Below are positions 18,824-26,182 of a stretch of DNA of 49,461 nt, piece by piece. Each line of letters opens with the position of its first letter. Position 1 is the stretch's first letter. The notes under the pieces were generated by a model. The model had not been told where the DNA came from. It made no database searches and saw only the letters and a program-made list of their open reading frames with translations. This stretch comes from Flavobacterium ginsenosidimutans. GTDB taxonomy: Bacteria; Bacteroidota; Bacteroidia; Flavobacteriales; Flavobacteriaceae. Where the stretch lies: NCBI RefSeq assembly GCF_003254625.1, contig NZ_QJRJ01000059.1, positions 1 through 49,461 of the forward strand. The letters run 5' to 3'. Made by a program: the position numbers and the translations under genes.

Positions 18824-18915
18824 TAATAACTAAAATATGCCTGTATTTGCAAACCTATTTTTGGACCCGTTTGTAAAATTAAATAATCTTATATCAACTT
18901 GAAAATTAAATATAT

Positions 18916-19395
18916 ATGAAAAATAAAATAGTTACAAGAGTGATTCTCGCGGGATTCTGTGTTTTAATGGTTTCCTGCAATACAAAAAAGGATGAAAATG
19001 TTGCGATTGACTTGAAACAGGTCAAGAAAGAAATTCAGGAAAAAGAAAACGAATATGCTGCAACATATAACGCAGGTCAGTTAAAAGAGATAGGGTATTA
19101 CGCAGAAGATGCTATAACTTTTTATCAAAACAGACCGCCAATTATTGGTAAAGAAGCCAGAACAGAGTTTTTAAAATCAGATTTAGCAAATAATACCAAT
19201 GTGATTTCATTTGAAACCAAAGAAGTTTTTGTCTCTAATGACGGAAAAATGGTTGTAGAAGTTGGTTATTACAAAGTAACTGATTCAACAAACACTCCAA
19301 TCAATACAGGAAATTATATGAGCCTTTTCGAAAAAAGAGATGGTAAATATGTGTGCTTGAGAGATATGAGCGCTTCTGATGGATTGACGGAATAA
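18916..19395 (+). CDS. NTF2-like (DUF4440/SnoaL) lipoprotein
   Basis: 159 residues with a lipobox (VLMVSCNTK, Cys21). The mature part begins with a helix containing EKENEYAATYNAGQLKEIG and continues YYAEDAITFYQNRPPIIG, typical of the small cone-shaped NTF2-like fold that binds hydrophobic ligands or acts as an accessory domain. It is the probable last gene of the exported amino-acid set (93 bases after the porin). Confidence 0.75.
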   Translation: MKNKIVTRVILAGFCVLMVSCNTKKDENVAIDLKQVKKEIQEKENEYAATYNAGQLKEIGYYAEDAITFYQNRPPIIGKEARTEFLKSDLANNTNVISFETKEVFVSNDGKMVVEVGYYKVTDSTNTPINTGNYMSLFEKRDGKYVCLRDMSASDGLTE

Positions 19396-19459
19396 AATAA
19401 CATCCAATACTTTTTAGCTATGACTTTAGCAAATAATTAAAACGAATAAATTAAAAATT

Positions 19460-19939
19460 ATGAAAAATATACTATTTATACTTATGATGGTTTTGGGGTT
19501 GAATGCTTCAGCACAGGGTTCTACAGATGAAATCAAATTGATCCAAGACCTTTATGGAAAATCTAAATCAGATGTTGTTAAAGAATATTTGGGTTTATCT
19601 GAGACACAATATGCAGCATTTCAGCCAATTTATGACAGTTACGAATCACAACGCAAATCTTTAAGTCAGCAGAAAATTAAGATTTTAGAAGATTATGCTC
19701 AGAATTATTCGACTCTTAGCGATGCTAAGGCTACAGAATTGACAAACGCAAATTTAAAATACAATCAGGATTCTGAAAAATTACTTGCCAAAACACATTC
19801 GAAATTGGCTAAAGCAATTGGCGGAATCAACGCTGCCAAATTTGTGCAGTTAGAATTGTACTTGCAAGTAACTATTCGATCTGAAATTCAAAACGCTATT
19901 CCTTTTATTGGTGAATTGGATCAAGCCAAAAAACATTAG
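19460..19939 (+). CDS. Exported helical protein, Spy/LTXXQ-like in character
   Basis: 159 residues with a signal peptide ending NASAQ. The mature protein is nearly all amphipathic helix (LGLSETQYAAFQPIYDSYES, then KSLSQQKIKILEDYAQNY), like periplasmic Spy/CpxP chaperone-like proteins, but no diagnostic LTxxQ pair is clear. A GAGTAGAAAG / CTTTTCTACTC inverted repeat (19956-19988) follows, without a T run. Confidence 0.55.
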   Translation: MKNILFILMMVLGLNASAQGSTDEIKLIQDLYGKSKSDVVKEYLGLSETQYAAFQPIYDSYESQRKSLSQQKIKILEDYAQNYSTLSDAKATELTNANLKYNQDSEKLLAKTHSKLAKAIGGINAAKFVQLELYLQVTIRSEIQNAIPFIGELDQAKKH

Positions 19940-20015
19940 ACAATTTCTGGGTAAAGAGTAGAAAGTATAGAAAGAAGCTTTTCTACTCATCTTATTAATA
20001 TTTTATACTCTTACT

Positions 20016-21074
20016 ATGATAAAGAAATTCACAAAATATTTGACCATAACAATGCTCTTGTTTACCCAGCTGATTTTTTGCCAGTCTGAAAATGATGTTA
20101 AAGAACTTGGACTTCCTGGAGATAATTTGGATTTGTATGCTGTAATGACGCTGTTTCAGAAATCAAAAACCATTGAGGAATTTGAGAAAAACCTGAATCT
20201 GGAGAAAACAGGAATCAATAATCTGGATTTGAATCTGGATAAAAAAGTAGACTTCATAAAAGTAAATACCAAGAAAAATGGCAACTCGTTTACTTTTGTT
20301 CTTCAAGTTGCAGTAAGCAAATCAGAGAATCAGGACGTTGCCGTTATTTTAGTCGATAAAGACAAAAACGGAAAAGTAAAAATGCAGATTGTGGGTGATG
20401 AACTCTTATACGGTAAAGATTATGTTATTGAACCCGTATCAAAATCAGAACCTGCAAAAACAGCAAATCCTGCCTATACAGGAAATGATCCTGTTACCAC
20501 AACACCAGCCGTAACAGCAGTTGTGGTAGAAACTGTACCAATCGTACAGTATGTATATTCACCAGCTTATGTGCCATATTATCCACCTTACTATTACGGA
20601 TTTTACCCTCCGTACTTTGCTGCTTTTACAGTAATGGCAGTAGGTATTTATCGTCATAACCATTATTACCATCATCATGGTTATCACGGTGGGCATTACC
20701 ACGGCGGAAACAATGTATATATTAATAACAGAAACAATTTTAATAATTACAACAATAACAAAATGAGATCTAATACCGTACGAAATAATACGGCCAATAA
20801 TAGATACAACAATAATCGAGGAGGAGCATCTGCAAGTACACGTCCTTCAGCAGGAACATCCGATCGCGCTAGAAATACCAATGCGTCAGGAAGAACGCGC
20901 CAGAGCTCATCACCAAGTGCAGGTACTTCAAATCTTAATAGAGGAAGTTCTTCAAACTCCAATTTTAATAGAGGAGGTTCTTCGTCAAGAGCAAGTGCTG
21001 GACAAATGGGTGGTGGTTCTCGCGGTATGGGCGGCGGAGGCTTCGGTGGTGGAGGCGGCGGAAGAAGACGATAA
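20016..21074 (+). CDS. Exported protein with His/Tyr-, Asn- and Gly-rich low-complexity tail
   Basis: 352 residues with a signal peptide (ending LIFCQ). An N-terminal domain (about 24-140) of unknown fold is followed by a Tyr/Pro-rich stretch (PAYVPYYPPYYYGFYPPYF), a His/Gly patch (HNHYYHHHGYHGGHYHGG, a likely metal binder), an Asn/Arg region, a Ser/Arg region and a Gly-rich end (GGGGFGGGGGGRRR). Such tails suggest a surface or envelope-associated role or metal binding. Plus-one and minus-strand frames across the tail are shadows. A strong terminator follows at 21197. Confidence 0.65.
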   Translation: MIKKFTKYLTITMLLFTQLIFCQSENDVKELGLPGDNLDLYAVMTLFQKSKTIEEFEKNLNLEKTGINNLDLNLDKKVDFIKVNTKKNGNSFTFVLQVAVSKSENQDVAVILVDKDKNGKVKMQIVGDELLYGKDYVIEPVSKSEPAKTANPAYTGNDPVTTTPAVTAVVVETVPIVQYVYSPAYVPYYPPYYYGFYPPYFAAFTVMAVGIYRHNHYYHHHGYHGGHYHGGNNVYINNRNNFNNYNNNKMRSNTVRNNTANNRYNNNRGGASASTRPSAGTSDRARNTNASGRTRQSSSPSAGTSNLNRGSSSNSNFNRGGSSSRASAGQMGGGSRGMGGGGFGGGGGGRRR

Positions 21075-21196
21075 ATAGTTTTTAAAAACAGTCTTAACCG
21101 AGGTAAATATTATCCAACATCCTATTTTGTACTCAATTTTAGAGTTTCATTCTTAGGTTGATAAACGGCGTTTTTTATAATGTTTCATCAAGAAAG

Positions 21197-21226
21197 TGCG
21201 TAAGAGCTTTGGTCTTACGCATTTTT
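21197..21226 (+). terminator. Intrinsic terminator
   Basis: Perfect nine-base arms TGCGTAAGA (21197-21205) and TCTTACGCA (21213-21221) around GCTTTGG, followed by TTTTT. It ends the transcript of the low-complexity exported protein gene. Confidence 0.85.
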
Positions 21227-21285
21227 GGTTTTAATATCTGATGCGATTGTGTTTAAAAATATACACAAGATTTTTGTAGCTATTC

Positions 21286-21455
21286 ATTCCGTAAGAATGT
21301 TTCGTCGGTAGAATTAAATATGAATTATAGATATACGTTCCGTAGGAACGTTTGATTAATTGAACGTTTTTTTATTTTCCTAAAATCAGATGTCCCTACA
21401 AGACATAGCGCTAAATAATCATTTTTTTCTACCGACGAAATATTCCTAACGGAAT
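21286..21455. repeat. REP/MITE-like element of four related hairpins inside an inverted repeat
   Basis: The outer arms 21286-21313 and 21427-21455 are reverse complements over about 28 bases with a few differences; the core TTCGTCGGTAGAA / TTCTACCGACGAA is exact. Each arm contains a small palindrome of its own (ATTCCGTAAGAAT; ATTCCTAACGGAAT). Two more hairpins lie between: ACGTTCCGTAGGAACGT (21335-21351) and ATGTCCCTACAAGACAT (about 21389-21406). All four share a CCTA/CGTAG-type loop. No transposase frame is inside. Confidence 0.65.
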
Positions 21456-21540
21456 ATTAAGTATTGTTATCATATAAGATAACCGATTTATGAAGCCATA
21501 TTAAGATATTTGAATTATTGAAAATGAAACAAATAATAAT

Positions 21541-21837
21541 ATGGATATTAAAGAATTAAAAGACCTAGAATACATTAAAAGACTATCAGCTCAATATTTA
21601 AATATTCTAAAACCAGCAGATAAAAATTACAATGCCGAAATCAAAGTTTTAAATTATTCAGAATTGGGTTGTGTCATTACCAGTATGCTAAAATTGTGTA
21701 TTATGGCATTAGAAAACGATACAAATAATAAATCTTCAATAGATGTTGGGTTGGTTTTAGAACAAGCACTTCATTTATTTCCTATTGATGAAATGGAACT
21801 TTTGGATGTTATTAATGAAGTGCTGGTTAAGGAATGA
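21541..21837 (+). CDS. Small cytoplasmic protein of unknown function
   Basis: 98 residues, acidic and helical, without signal or membrane segment (MDIKELKDLEYIKRLSAQYL at the start, EMELLDVINEVLVKE at the end). I recognise no family. It lies just after the hairpin repeat element and converges on the AAA ATPase gene, separated by a shared hairpin. Confidence 0.6.
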   Translation: MDIKELKDLEYIKRLSAQYLNILKPADKNYNAEIKVLNYSELGCVITSMLKLCIMALENDTNNKSSIDVGLVLEQALHLFPIDEMELLDVINEVLVKE

Positions 21838-21846
21838 GGCAGAATG

Positions 21847-21876
21847 AAAAAAGCTCCTTAGAAATCTAGAGCTTTT
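21847..21876 (+). terminator. Probable bidirectional terminator
   Basis: The hairpin AAAAGCTC...TCTAGAGCTTTT lies nine bases after the stop of the 98-residue gene and ten bases before the end of the leftward ATPase gene. A runs on one side and T runs on the other allow use from both directions. Confidence 0.65.
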
Positions 21877-21886
21877 CTTATTATGT

Positions 21887-23335
21887 TTAAAATGATGTAT
21901 TTTTCATTTTCAAAGTATTCTCGCCAATATTAAATGCATATAAAGCTGATGGCACAAAAGTAAAGCGCAAATCACTAATTTCTTTTATCCCATCTTTATC
22001 AAGAGAGGTAATTAATGCGCTTTTGAAATCATTAGCCTTACAAAATTGTATAAGACTATTTAATTCTTGTGGTTTATCAAAATAACGATTACTCCATTTG
22101 ATCTCAAGTGCCCAAAGCGGTTTAAATTTTCGATCATCTAAAAGTACTAAATCTACTTCTCCTTCTTTTTTATCTTTCCATCTGGCATAAGTTAGGTCTA
22201 AATTTTCTCTGTGCATCCATTGAGACAAAATAGCTGTTTCAACCATATTTCCCATTTCACTATCTGTTTCAGATATAGGAGAAAATAATGCCGTTCTTAA
22301 AGATGGATTAGTTAGATAAACTTTAAAACTAGTTATCCTTTTCAATCGTTTAGCATTAATATCAACTTTGTTTAATACTTTAATTAAAAATGCAGATTCT
22401 AAATATTTTAAATAATTCTTTAAGGTTTCTTTATTTATACCGCTTTCCTTAGACATTGTTTCAAATGAAAATTCATTACCTGTATTATATGCGATGTAAG
22501 TAAAAAAGCGATTTAATTCCTGTACATCTTTAATTCCATAGAGACTTGGTAAATCTCGCAAAAGAACTTTGTCTACAATATCATTTTTTACGTATCTTCC
22601 CATATCACTTTGTATTTTTTCGGACAAAACAACTTCAGGGTAACCGCCAAAATTTAAATAATTAATAAATTCTTTATTTAGAGCTTTAATGTCATGTGTC
22701 AAAGTATAAGAAATTTTGCGATTGCCATAATCAATTTCACCATCTTTTGTCAAATGGTTCATGTTTTTCAAGTGAATATACTCCTGAAAGGTTAATGGAG
22801 GAAGCATAAAATCAGTAAATCTTCCTGCTCCACTTTCAGTGCTATGCCATCTTAAAGCTGCTGCTGCCGAACCTGAAACAATAAATTTGGTATCAGGATA
22901 TGAATCAACAAGAACCTTTAAGTGTCTTTCCCAGTCTTTTAAGTATTGTACTTCGTCGAAAAAAACATAACAGCCATCTAAACTTTCTAATTTTACGGCA
23001 TTTTTACAGAGAAGTAATATGTCTTCTAAGCTAAGATTCAAATATAGAGGATTGTCGATACCTACAAAAAAGATTTTTTGCGGATTAATTTTTTCTTGAA
23101 TCAATTGGTCTATAGAATGAAACATCATTACAGTTTTTCCAACACGACGCGGTCCCATAAGTACTACTGCTCGTCGAATTTCCTTCTCTTTAACGTATGG
23201 AAAAAACAAATCAAAATAAAGTCGTTTTTGCATCTTTTGATAGGCTGAATGTACAGCCTTCGAAACCCACCATGGATTTTCATAATGCAAACGTTCAATA
23301 ATTTTTTCTGTTGGAATAATACTTGAAATCTTCAT
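21887..23335 (-). CDS. AAA ATPase with DUF4143-type C-terminal domain
   Basis: 482 residues. Walker A is GPRRVGKT (61-68) and Walker B is YVFFDEVQYL (123-132), with a sensor-like FIVSGSAAAAL around 150-162. Residues about 370-480 (EGEVDLVLLDDRKFKPLWAL, then EIKWSNRYF) look like the PD-(D/E)XK-like DUF4143 region. Proteins of this type are widespread in Bacteroidota and archaea with poorly known roles. It sits where an arsenite efflux gene might be expected after arsC, but there is no reason to think it takes part in arsenic resistance. Confidence 0.85.
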   Translation of the reverse strand: MKISSIIPTEKIIERLHYENPWWVSKAVHSAYQKMQKRLYFDLFFPYVKEKEIRRAVVLMGPRRVGKTVMMFHSIDQLIQEKINPQKIFFVGIDNPLYLNLSLEDILLLCKNAVKLESLDGCYVFFDEVQYLKDWERHLKVLVDSYPDTKFIVSGSAAAALRWHSTESGAGRFTDFMLPPLTFQEYIHLKNMNHLTKDGEIDYGNRKISYTLTHDIKALNKEFINYLNFGGYPEVVLSEKIQSDMGRYVKNDIVDKVLLRDLPSLYGIKDVQELNRFFTYIAYNTGNEFSFETMSKESGINKETLKNYLKYLESAFLIKVLNKVDINAKRLKRITSFKVYLTNPSLRTALFSPISETDSEMGNMVETAILSQWMHRENLDLTYARWKDKKEGEVDLVLLDDRKFKPLWALEIKWSNRYFDKPQELNSLIQFCKANDFKSALITSLDKDGIKEISDLRFTFVPSALYAFNIGENTLKMKNTSF

Positions 23336-23460
23336 AATAAAACTTATTTAATCAAAAATAGTAAAAATAAGCATGTTGTATTGTGTTTATTTTATATTTT
23401 TTGCACATAATAAGAGTTAAAAGTCTTTTTTTTGTTCTTATTCTCTCTCTCTTTTAAAAT

Positions 23461-23496
23461 AACAAAAAGCTCCAGATTTCTCTGAAGCTTTTTGTT
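23461..23496 (-). terminator. Terminator of arsC; copy 1 of the AGCTCCAGATTTCTCTGAAGCT repeat
   Basis: On the minus strand this reads as an AAC/AAAAAGCTTCAGAG...CTGGAGCTTTTTGTT hairpin and begins within the arsC stop region. The 22-base core (23468-23489) is the same as in the copies at 24979, 27747, 29086 and 32464, except for one base in the 24979 copy. Confidence 0.85.
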
Positions 23497-23914
23497 ATGC
23501 AAAATTTTCTATGACAAAGTTTTCGCAATAATCCTTTATCATTTGGCGCACAGTTCTAAACTCGTTGGCAATTTCAGAATCCGTTCCAGTTGCTTTTGCT
23601 GGATCGGGAAAGTTATAATGAAATTTAATAGCCTTTGTTGGAAAAAATGGACATCGCTCTTTAGCATTATCGCAAACTGTAATAACGTAGTCAAAATCAA
23701 TATTTCGATATTCATCAATATTATTTGATGTGTGATTTGAAATATCGATGCCATCTTCCAGCATTGTTGCAATCGCTTTTGGATTAACGCCATGAGTTTC
23801 GACTCCTGCACTATAAACCTCAGCTTTATTGCCTGTAAAATGTTTCATATAGCCTTCTGCAATTTGGCTTCTGCAACTATTTCCCGTGCAAAGGATTAAT
23901 ATTTTCTTTTTCAT
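23495..23914 (-). CDS. arsC: Arsenate reductase, thioredoxin-coupled low-MW-phosphatase type
   Basis: 139 residues. The phosphatase-type P-loop is LCTGNSCRS with Cys9 as nucleophile; the second and third redox cysteines are in VCDNAKERCP (Cys81, Cys88), and the general-acid Asp is in FPDPAKATG (Asp104). This is the S. aureus-type enzyme that reduces arsenate to arsenite using thioredoxin. It is last in arsR-DUF6428-arsC; arsenite would need an efflux pump, and none is in the window. Confidence 0.93.
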   Translation of the reverse strand: MKKKILILCTGNSCRSQIAEGYMKHFTGNKAEVYSAGVETHGVNPKAIATMLEDGIDISNHTSNNIDEYRNIDFDYVITVCDNAKERCPFFPTKAIKFHYNFPDPAKATGTDSEIANEFRTVRQMIKDYCENFVIENFA

Positions 23915-24044
23915 AATTTAAACGAATAACCAAATGATATTTATAATGCAGAACTTTGGCTCAAAGCCAAAAATTAGCTGTAGTAAAATAACTGACGCAG
24001 TTATGATAATAGGTTTTTTGTATTTAATAATTTTCGCTTTCATT

Positions 24045-24515
24045 TTAGCAGCATCCTGAGTTTGGCGTACAGCAAGAGGCACTATCATTCAATTGAATTA
24101 AATTTATCTTTTGCTTTTCAGTAGGAATTCCGCAAGAATCTTGAGCCAAGCAGGCAGTTGTTTTATTTTTCAGAATAAATGTTTTTCCATTAAATCCTAA
24201 ATCATATTTCCCGATCGTTTCGTTTTGATATTCTACTTCAATTTCTAAGTCTTCAATGCTTAACTTGTCTTCAGATAATTGAATGATATGTAATAGTTTA
24301 GAAGGTTTTAAACGATGTTCAAAATCGTTGGCATTCCAAAGCTGAAAGTTTACAACTTTCTCATCTCTAATTACTCCGCCACAATCGATAAAATGTTTGG
24401 TGATTATTCCAACTTCTGTAACATGAAAATGTTCTGGTACAAAAGCCCCATTTTCCAATTGAAACTCAACATTATCTAATGTTGGTAAAATTTGTTTTAC
24501 TTCTGATAATTTCAT
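24045..24515 (-). CDS. DUF6428 family protein, cysteine-rich tail
   Basis: 156 residues from the ATG at 24515 (MKLSEVKQILPTLDNVEF). An upstream in-frame ATG at 24563 would add a hydrophobic 16-residue leader that overlaps the candidate operator, and the family starts at MKLS. The tail ends DSASCCTPNSGCC, with CLAQDSCG also upstream, suggesting metal or arsenite binding. DUF6428 proteins commonly sit in ars operons; the role is not established. It lies between arsR and arsC. Confidence 0.75.
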   Translation of the reverse strand: MKLSEVKQILPTLDNVEFQLENGAFVPEHFHVTEVGIITKHFIDCGGVIRDEKVVNFQLWNANDFEHRLKPSKLLHIIQLSEDKLSIEDLEIEVEYQNETIGKYDLGFNGKTFILKNKTTACLAQDSCGIPTEKQKINLIQLNDSASCCTPNSGCC

Positions 24516-24537
24516 GATCTTTTGTTTATTGTTTAAA

Positions 24538-24552
24538 TGCAATATTGCGATA
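24538..24552. promoter_or_regulatory. Candidate ArsR operator 2 (between arsR and the DUF6428 gene)
   Basis: TGCAATATTGCGATA at 24538-24552 shares 13 of 15 bases with TGCAATATTACGATA at 24918-24932, and contains the palindrome GCAATATTGC. It lies 22 bases upstream of the ATG at 24515, within the arsR-DUF6428 gap, so it could control an internal promoter or autoregulate the operon. Confidence 0.5.
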
Positions 24553-24573
24553 AACTTTATCAAAAAAAATGTC

Positions 24574-24900
24574 TTAACAACATTTTGATTTTGAAATAGT
24601 TTGTGTGATTTTTAAAAAATAAGAGTTTAAAATTTCGATTGTTTTTTCGTCAATGCAATAACAAATCGCATTTCCAGAAATATTTCCTTTAATGATGCCT
24701 GCATTTTTAAGTTCTTTTAAATGTTGCGAAACTGTGGGCTGGGCAAGAGGAAGTTCATTGACAATATCTCCGCAAATACATTCATTAACTTTTAATAAAT
24801 ATTCGATTATAGCAATTCTTGCGGGATGCCCCAAAGCTTTAGCAATAATCGCTATCTGATTTTGTGCGTCTGTAAAATGTTCTGTTTTAGTTGCTCCCAT
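24574..24900 (-). CDS. arsR: ArsR-family metalloregulatory repressor
   Basis: 108 residues. The winged helix carries NECICGDIVNEL in the ELCVCDL position, giving Cys41 and Cys43 as probable As(III) ligands, and QPTVSQHLKELKNAGII as the recognition helix. The C-terminus is KSKCC. Arsenite binding would release it from DNA. It is first in the operon and has a matching palindrome directly upstream of its start. Confidence 0.9.
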   Translation of the reverse strand: MGATKTEHFTDAQNQIAIIAKALGHPARIAIIEYLLKVNECICGDIVNELPLAQPTVSQHLKELKNAGIIKGNISGNAICYCIDEKTIEILNSYFLKITQTISKSKCC

Positions 24901-24910
24901 AACAATAATA

Positions 24911-24932
24911 TTAATATTGCAATATTACGATA
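24911..24932. promoter_or_regulatory. Candidate ArsR operator 1 (upstream of arsR)
   Basis: A perfect 14-base palindrome AATATTGCAATATT is at 24913-24926, extended to TGCAATATTACGATA, ending 11-32 bases upstream of the arsR start at 24900. The position fits autorepression. Confidence 0.55.
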
Positions 24933-24973
24933 TAGTTTTTAGATGATGAAACTTTTCATAGATTAATTTAAAA

Positions 24974-25003
24974 TAAAAAGCTCCAGATTTCTCTGAAGCC
25001 TTA
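24974..25003 (-). terminator. Terminator after the DUF1254/DUF1214 lipoprotein; repeat copy 2
   Basis: Core at 24979-25000, identical to the other copies except that the last base is C rather than T. On the minus strand the stem is followed by TTTTTATTT, starting 20 bases past the end of the 25024-26124 gene. Confidence 0.8.
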
Positions 25004-25023
25004 ATTTTATTGATACTAGATAT

Positions 25024-26124
25024 TTATTTAACTTCAACCGCTTCAGGAAATTTCCATGAACCATTAAGTATTTCTTTATGCGGACGATAAAGTCGAACCC
25101 AATAATTCCATCCAGCAGCAACTGGAATACAGTTTGGAGTTTTTCCGTCACATCCGCCAAATTGTATTGTGATCGATCCATCGGCATCTTTTTTTGCCGT
25201 GATGTTGTTTAATGTGTACATATTTAGATCATTTTTTTCAAAATAACCTTCTTTATTATATACACTTACAGACCAAAATCCATCAACAGGAACATTTTTA
25301 ACTTTAAGTTTATAGACTGTTTTTTCGTCATTTTTTTTAGGATAAACAGAAAGATAAAGTGCGTCTTTTTCTGGATTTCCACCCCATCCTGTCGCGGTTC
25401 CTAATAAATGACGTGTTTCATCAACTTTACCTTTTAAACCAAACATTCCTCTTGTGTCAGATAATTTTTTAGAAACTTCAATTAAAGAATCTCTAACTTT
25501 CTTTTGACTCACTAGATCCCAATTTGGAACCGTAAAAGTTCCTTTGTCTTTTTGGCTAATTTTAATTGCGTCTTGTAATGCTATAACTTTTGGCGAATCA
25601 TTAGGATCATTAGGATCAATAAAAGTTCTGATTCCTAACATAAGATATCGCGTTCCGATTTTTTCTTTATTAAAAGTAAAGGTTCCGGGTGCATAATAGG
25701 TTTCGGAATAGTGATCTTCGTTAATAATCTGCATAGACATAAAACGTTTGCCAGAATTTGGTAACGTTACAGTTACTGGTCCAGCATCGAGATCATAAAC
25801 TCCTGAAGAATACAATACATCGCGGTTAGCGCGAATGACAGTTTGTTTGTCAATTGGCATTAAAGTTTTATAATGATGTATGTTGCCAATACCGCCAGCA
25901 TCTTTAACAGAAGTTGTAAAATAAAGATCTGTTTCTGCACGATTAAAATTTGCTGCAGTTACAGGAGTACTATTCTTTTGCGCCAATGAATCAGTATTTG
26001 TAGTAACGGAGTCTTGTTTCAAGGTTTCAGAATCGGTTTCTGATTTCTCGTTATTATTCTTACACGCAGAAGTAAATAATAAAGTAACTAATAATATTCC
26101 TGATAGTAATTTGTAACTTTTCAT
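25024..26124 (-). CDS. DUF1254/DUF1214 lipoprotein, shorter paralogue
   Basis: 366 residues with a lipobox (LLFTSACKNN, Cys20) followed by a Thr/Ser/Asp-rich linker (about 22-60). DUF1254-type region about 60-170 (TVIRANRDVLYSSGVYDLDA) and DUF1214-type region about 230-365 (GFWSVSVYNKEGYF, AAGWNYWVRLYRPH) are in the usual order. Enzymatic role unknown. It lies downstream of the 466-residue paralogue with a 58-base gap, so the two form a duplicated operon pair. Confidence 0.8.
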   Translation of the reverse strand: MKSYKLLSGILLVTLLFTSACKNNNEKSETDSETLKQDSVTTNTDSLAQKNSTPVTAANFNRAETDLYFTTSVKDAGGIGNIHHYKTLMPIDKQTVIRANRDVLYSSGVYDLDAGPVTVTLPNSGKRFMSMQIINEDHYSETYYAPGTFTFNKEKIGTRYLMLGIRTFIDPNDPNDSPKVIALQDAIKISQKDKGTFTVPNWDLVSQKKVRDSLIEVSKKLSDTRGMFGLKGKVDETRHLLGTATGWGGNPEKDALYLSVYPKKNDEKTVYKLKVKNVPVDGFWSVSVYNKEGYFEKNDLNMYTLNNITAKKDADGSITIQFGGCDGKTPNCIPVAAGWNYWVRLYRPHKEILNGSWKFPEAVEVK

Positions 26125-26182
26125 ATTATTTGAAATTAAAATTAGAAAAATGGTTATGATTTTATTTCTGAAATTATGATTA

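Noticed and set aside
20747..21078. Leftward and plus-one ORFs across the Asn/Ser/Gly-rich tail
   Set aside because: They are repetitive-sequence shadows of the 20016-21074 gene and show Leu- or Glu-biased composition with no domain.
24045..24563. Longer start for the DUF6428 gene
   Set aside because: The extra 16 residues are hydrophobic, overlap the candidate operator and are missing from the family N-terminus MKLS.
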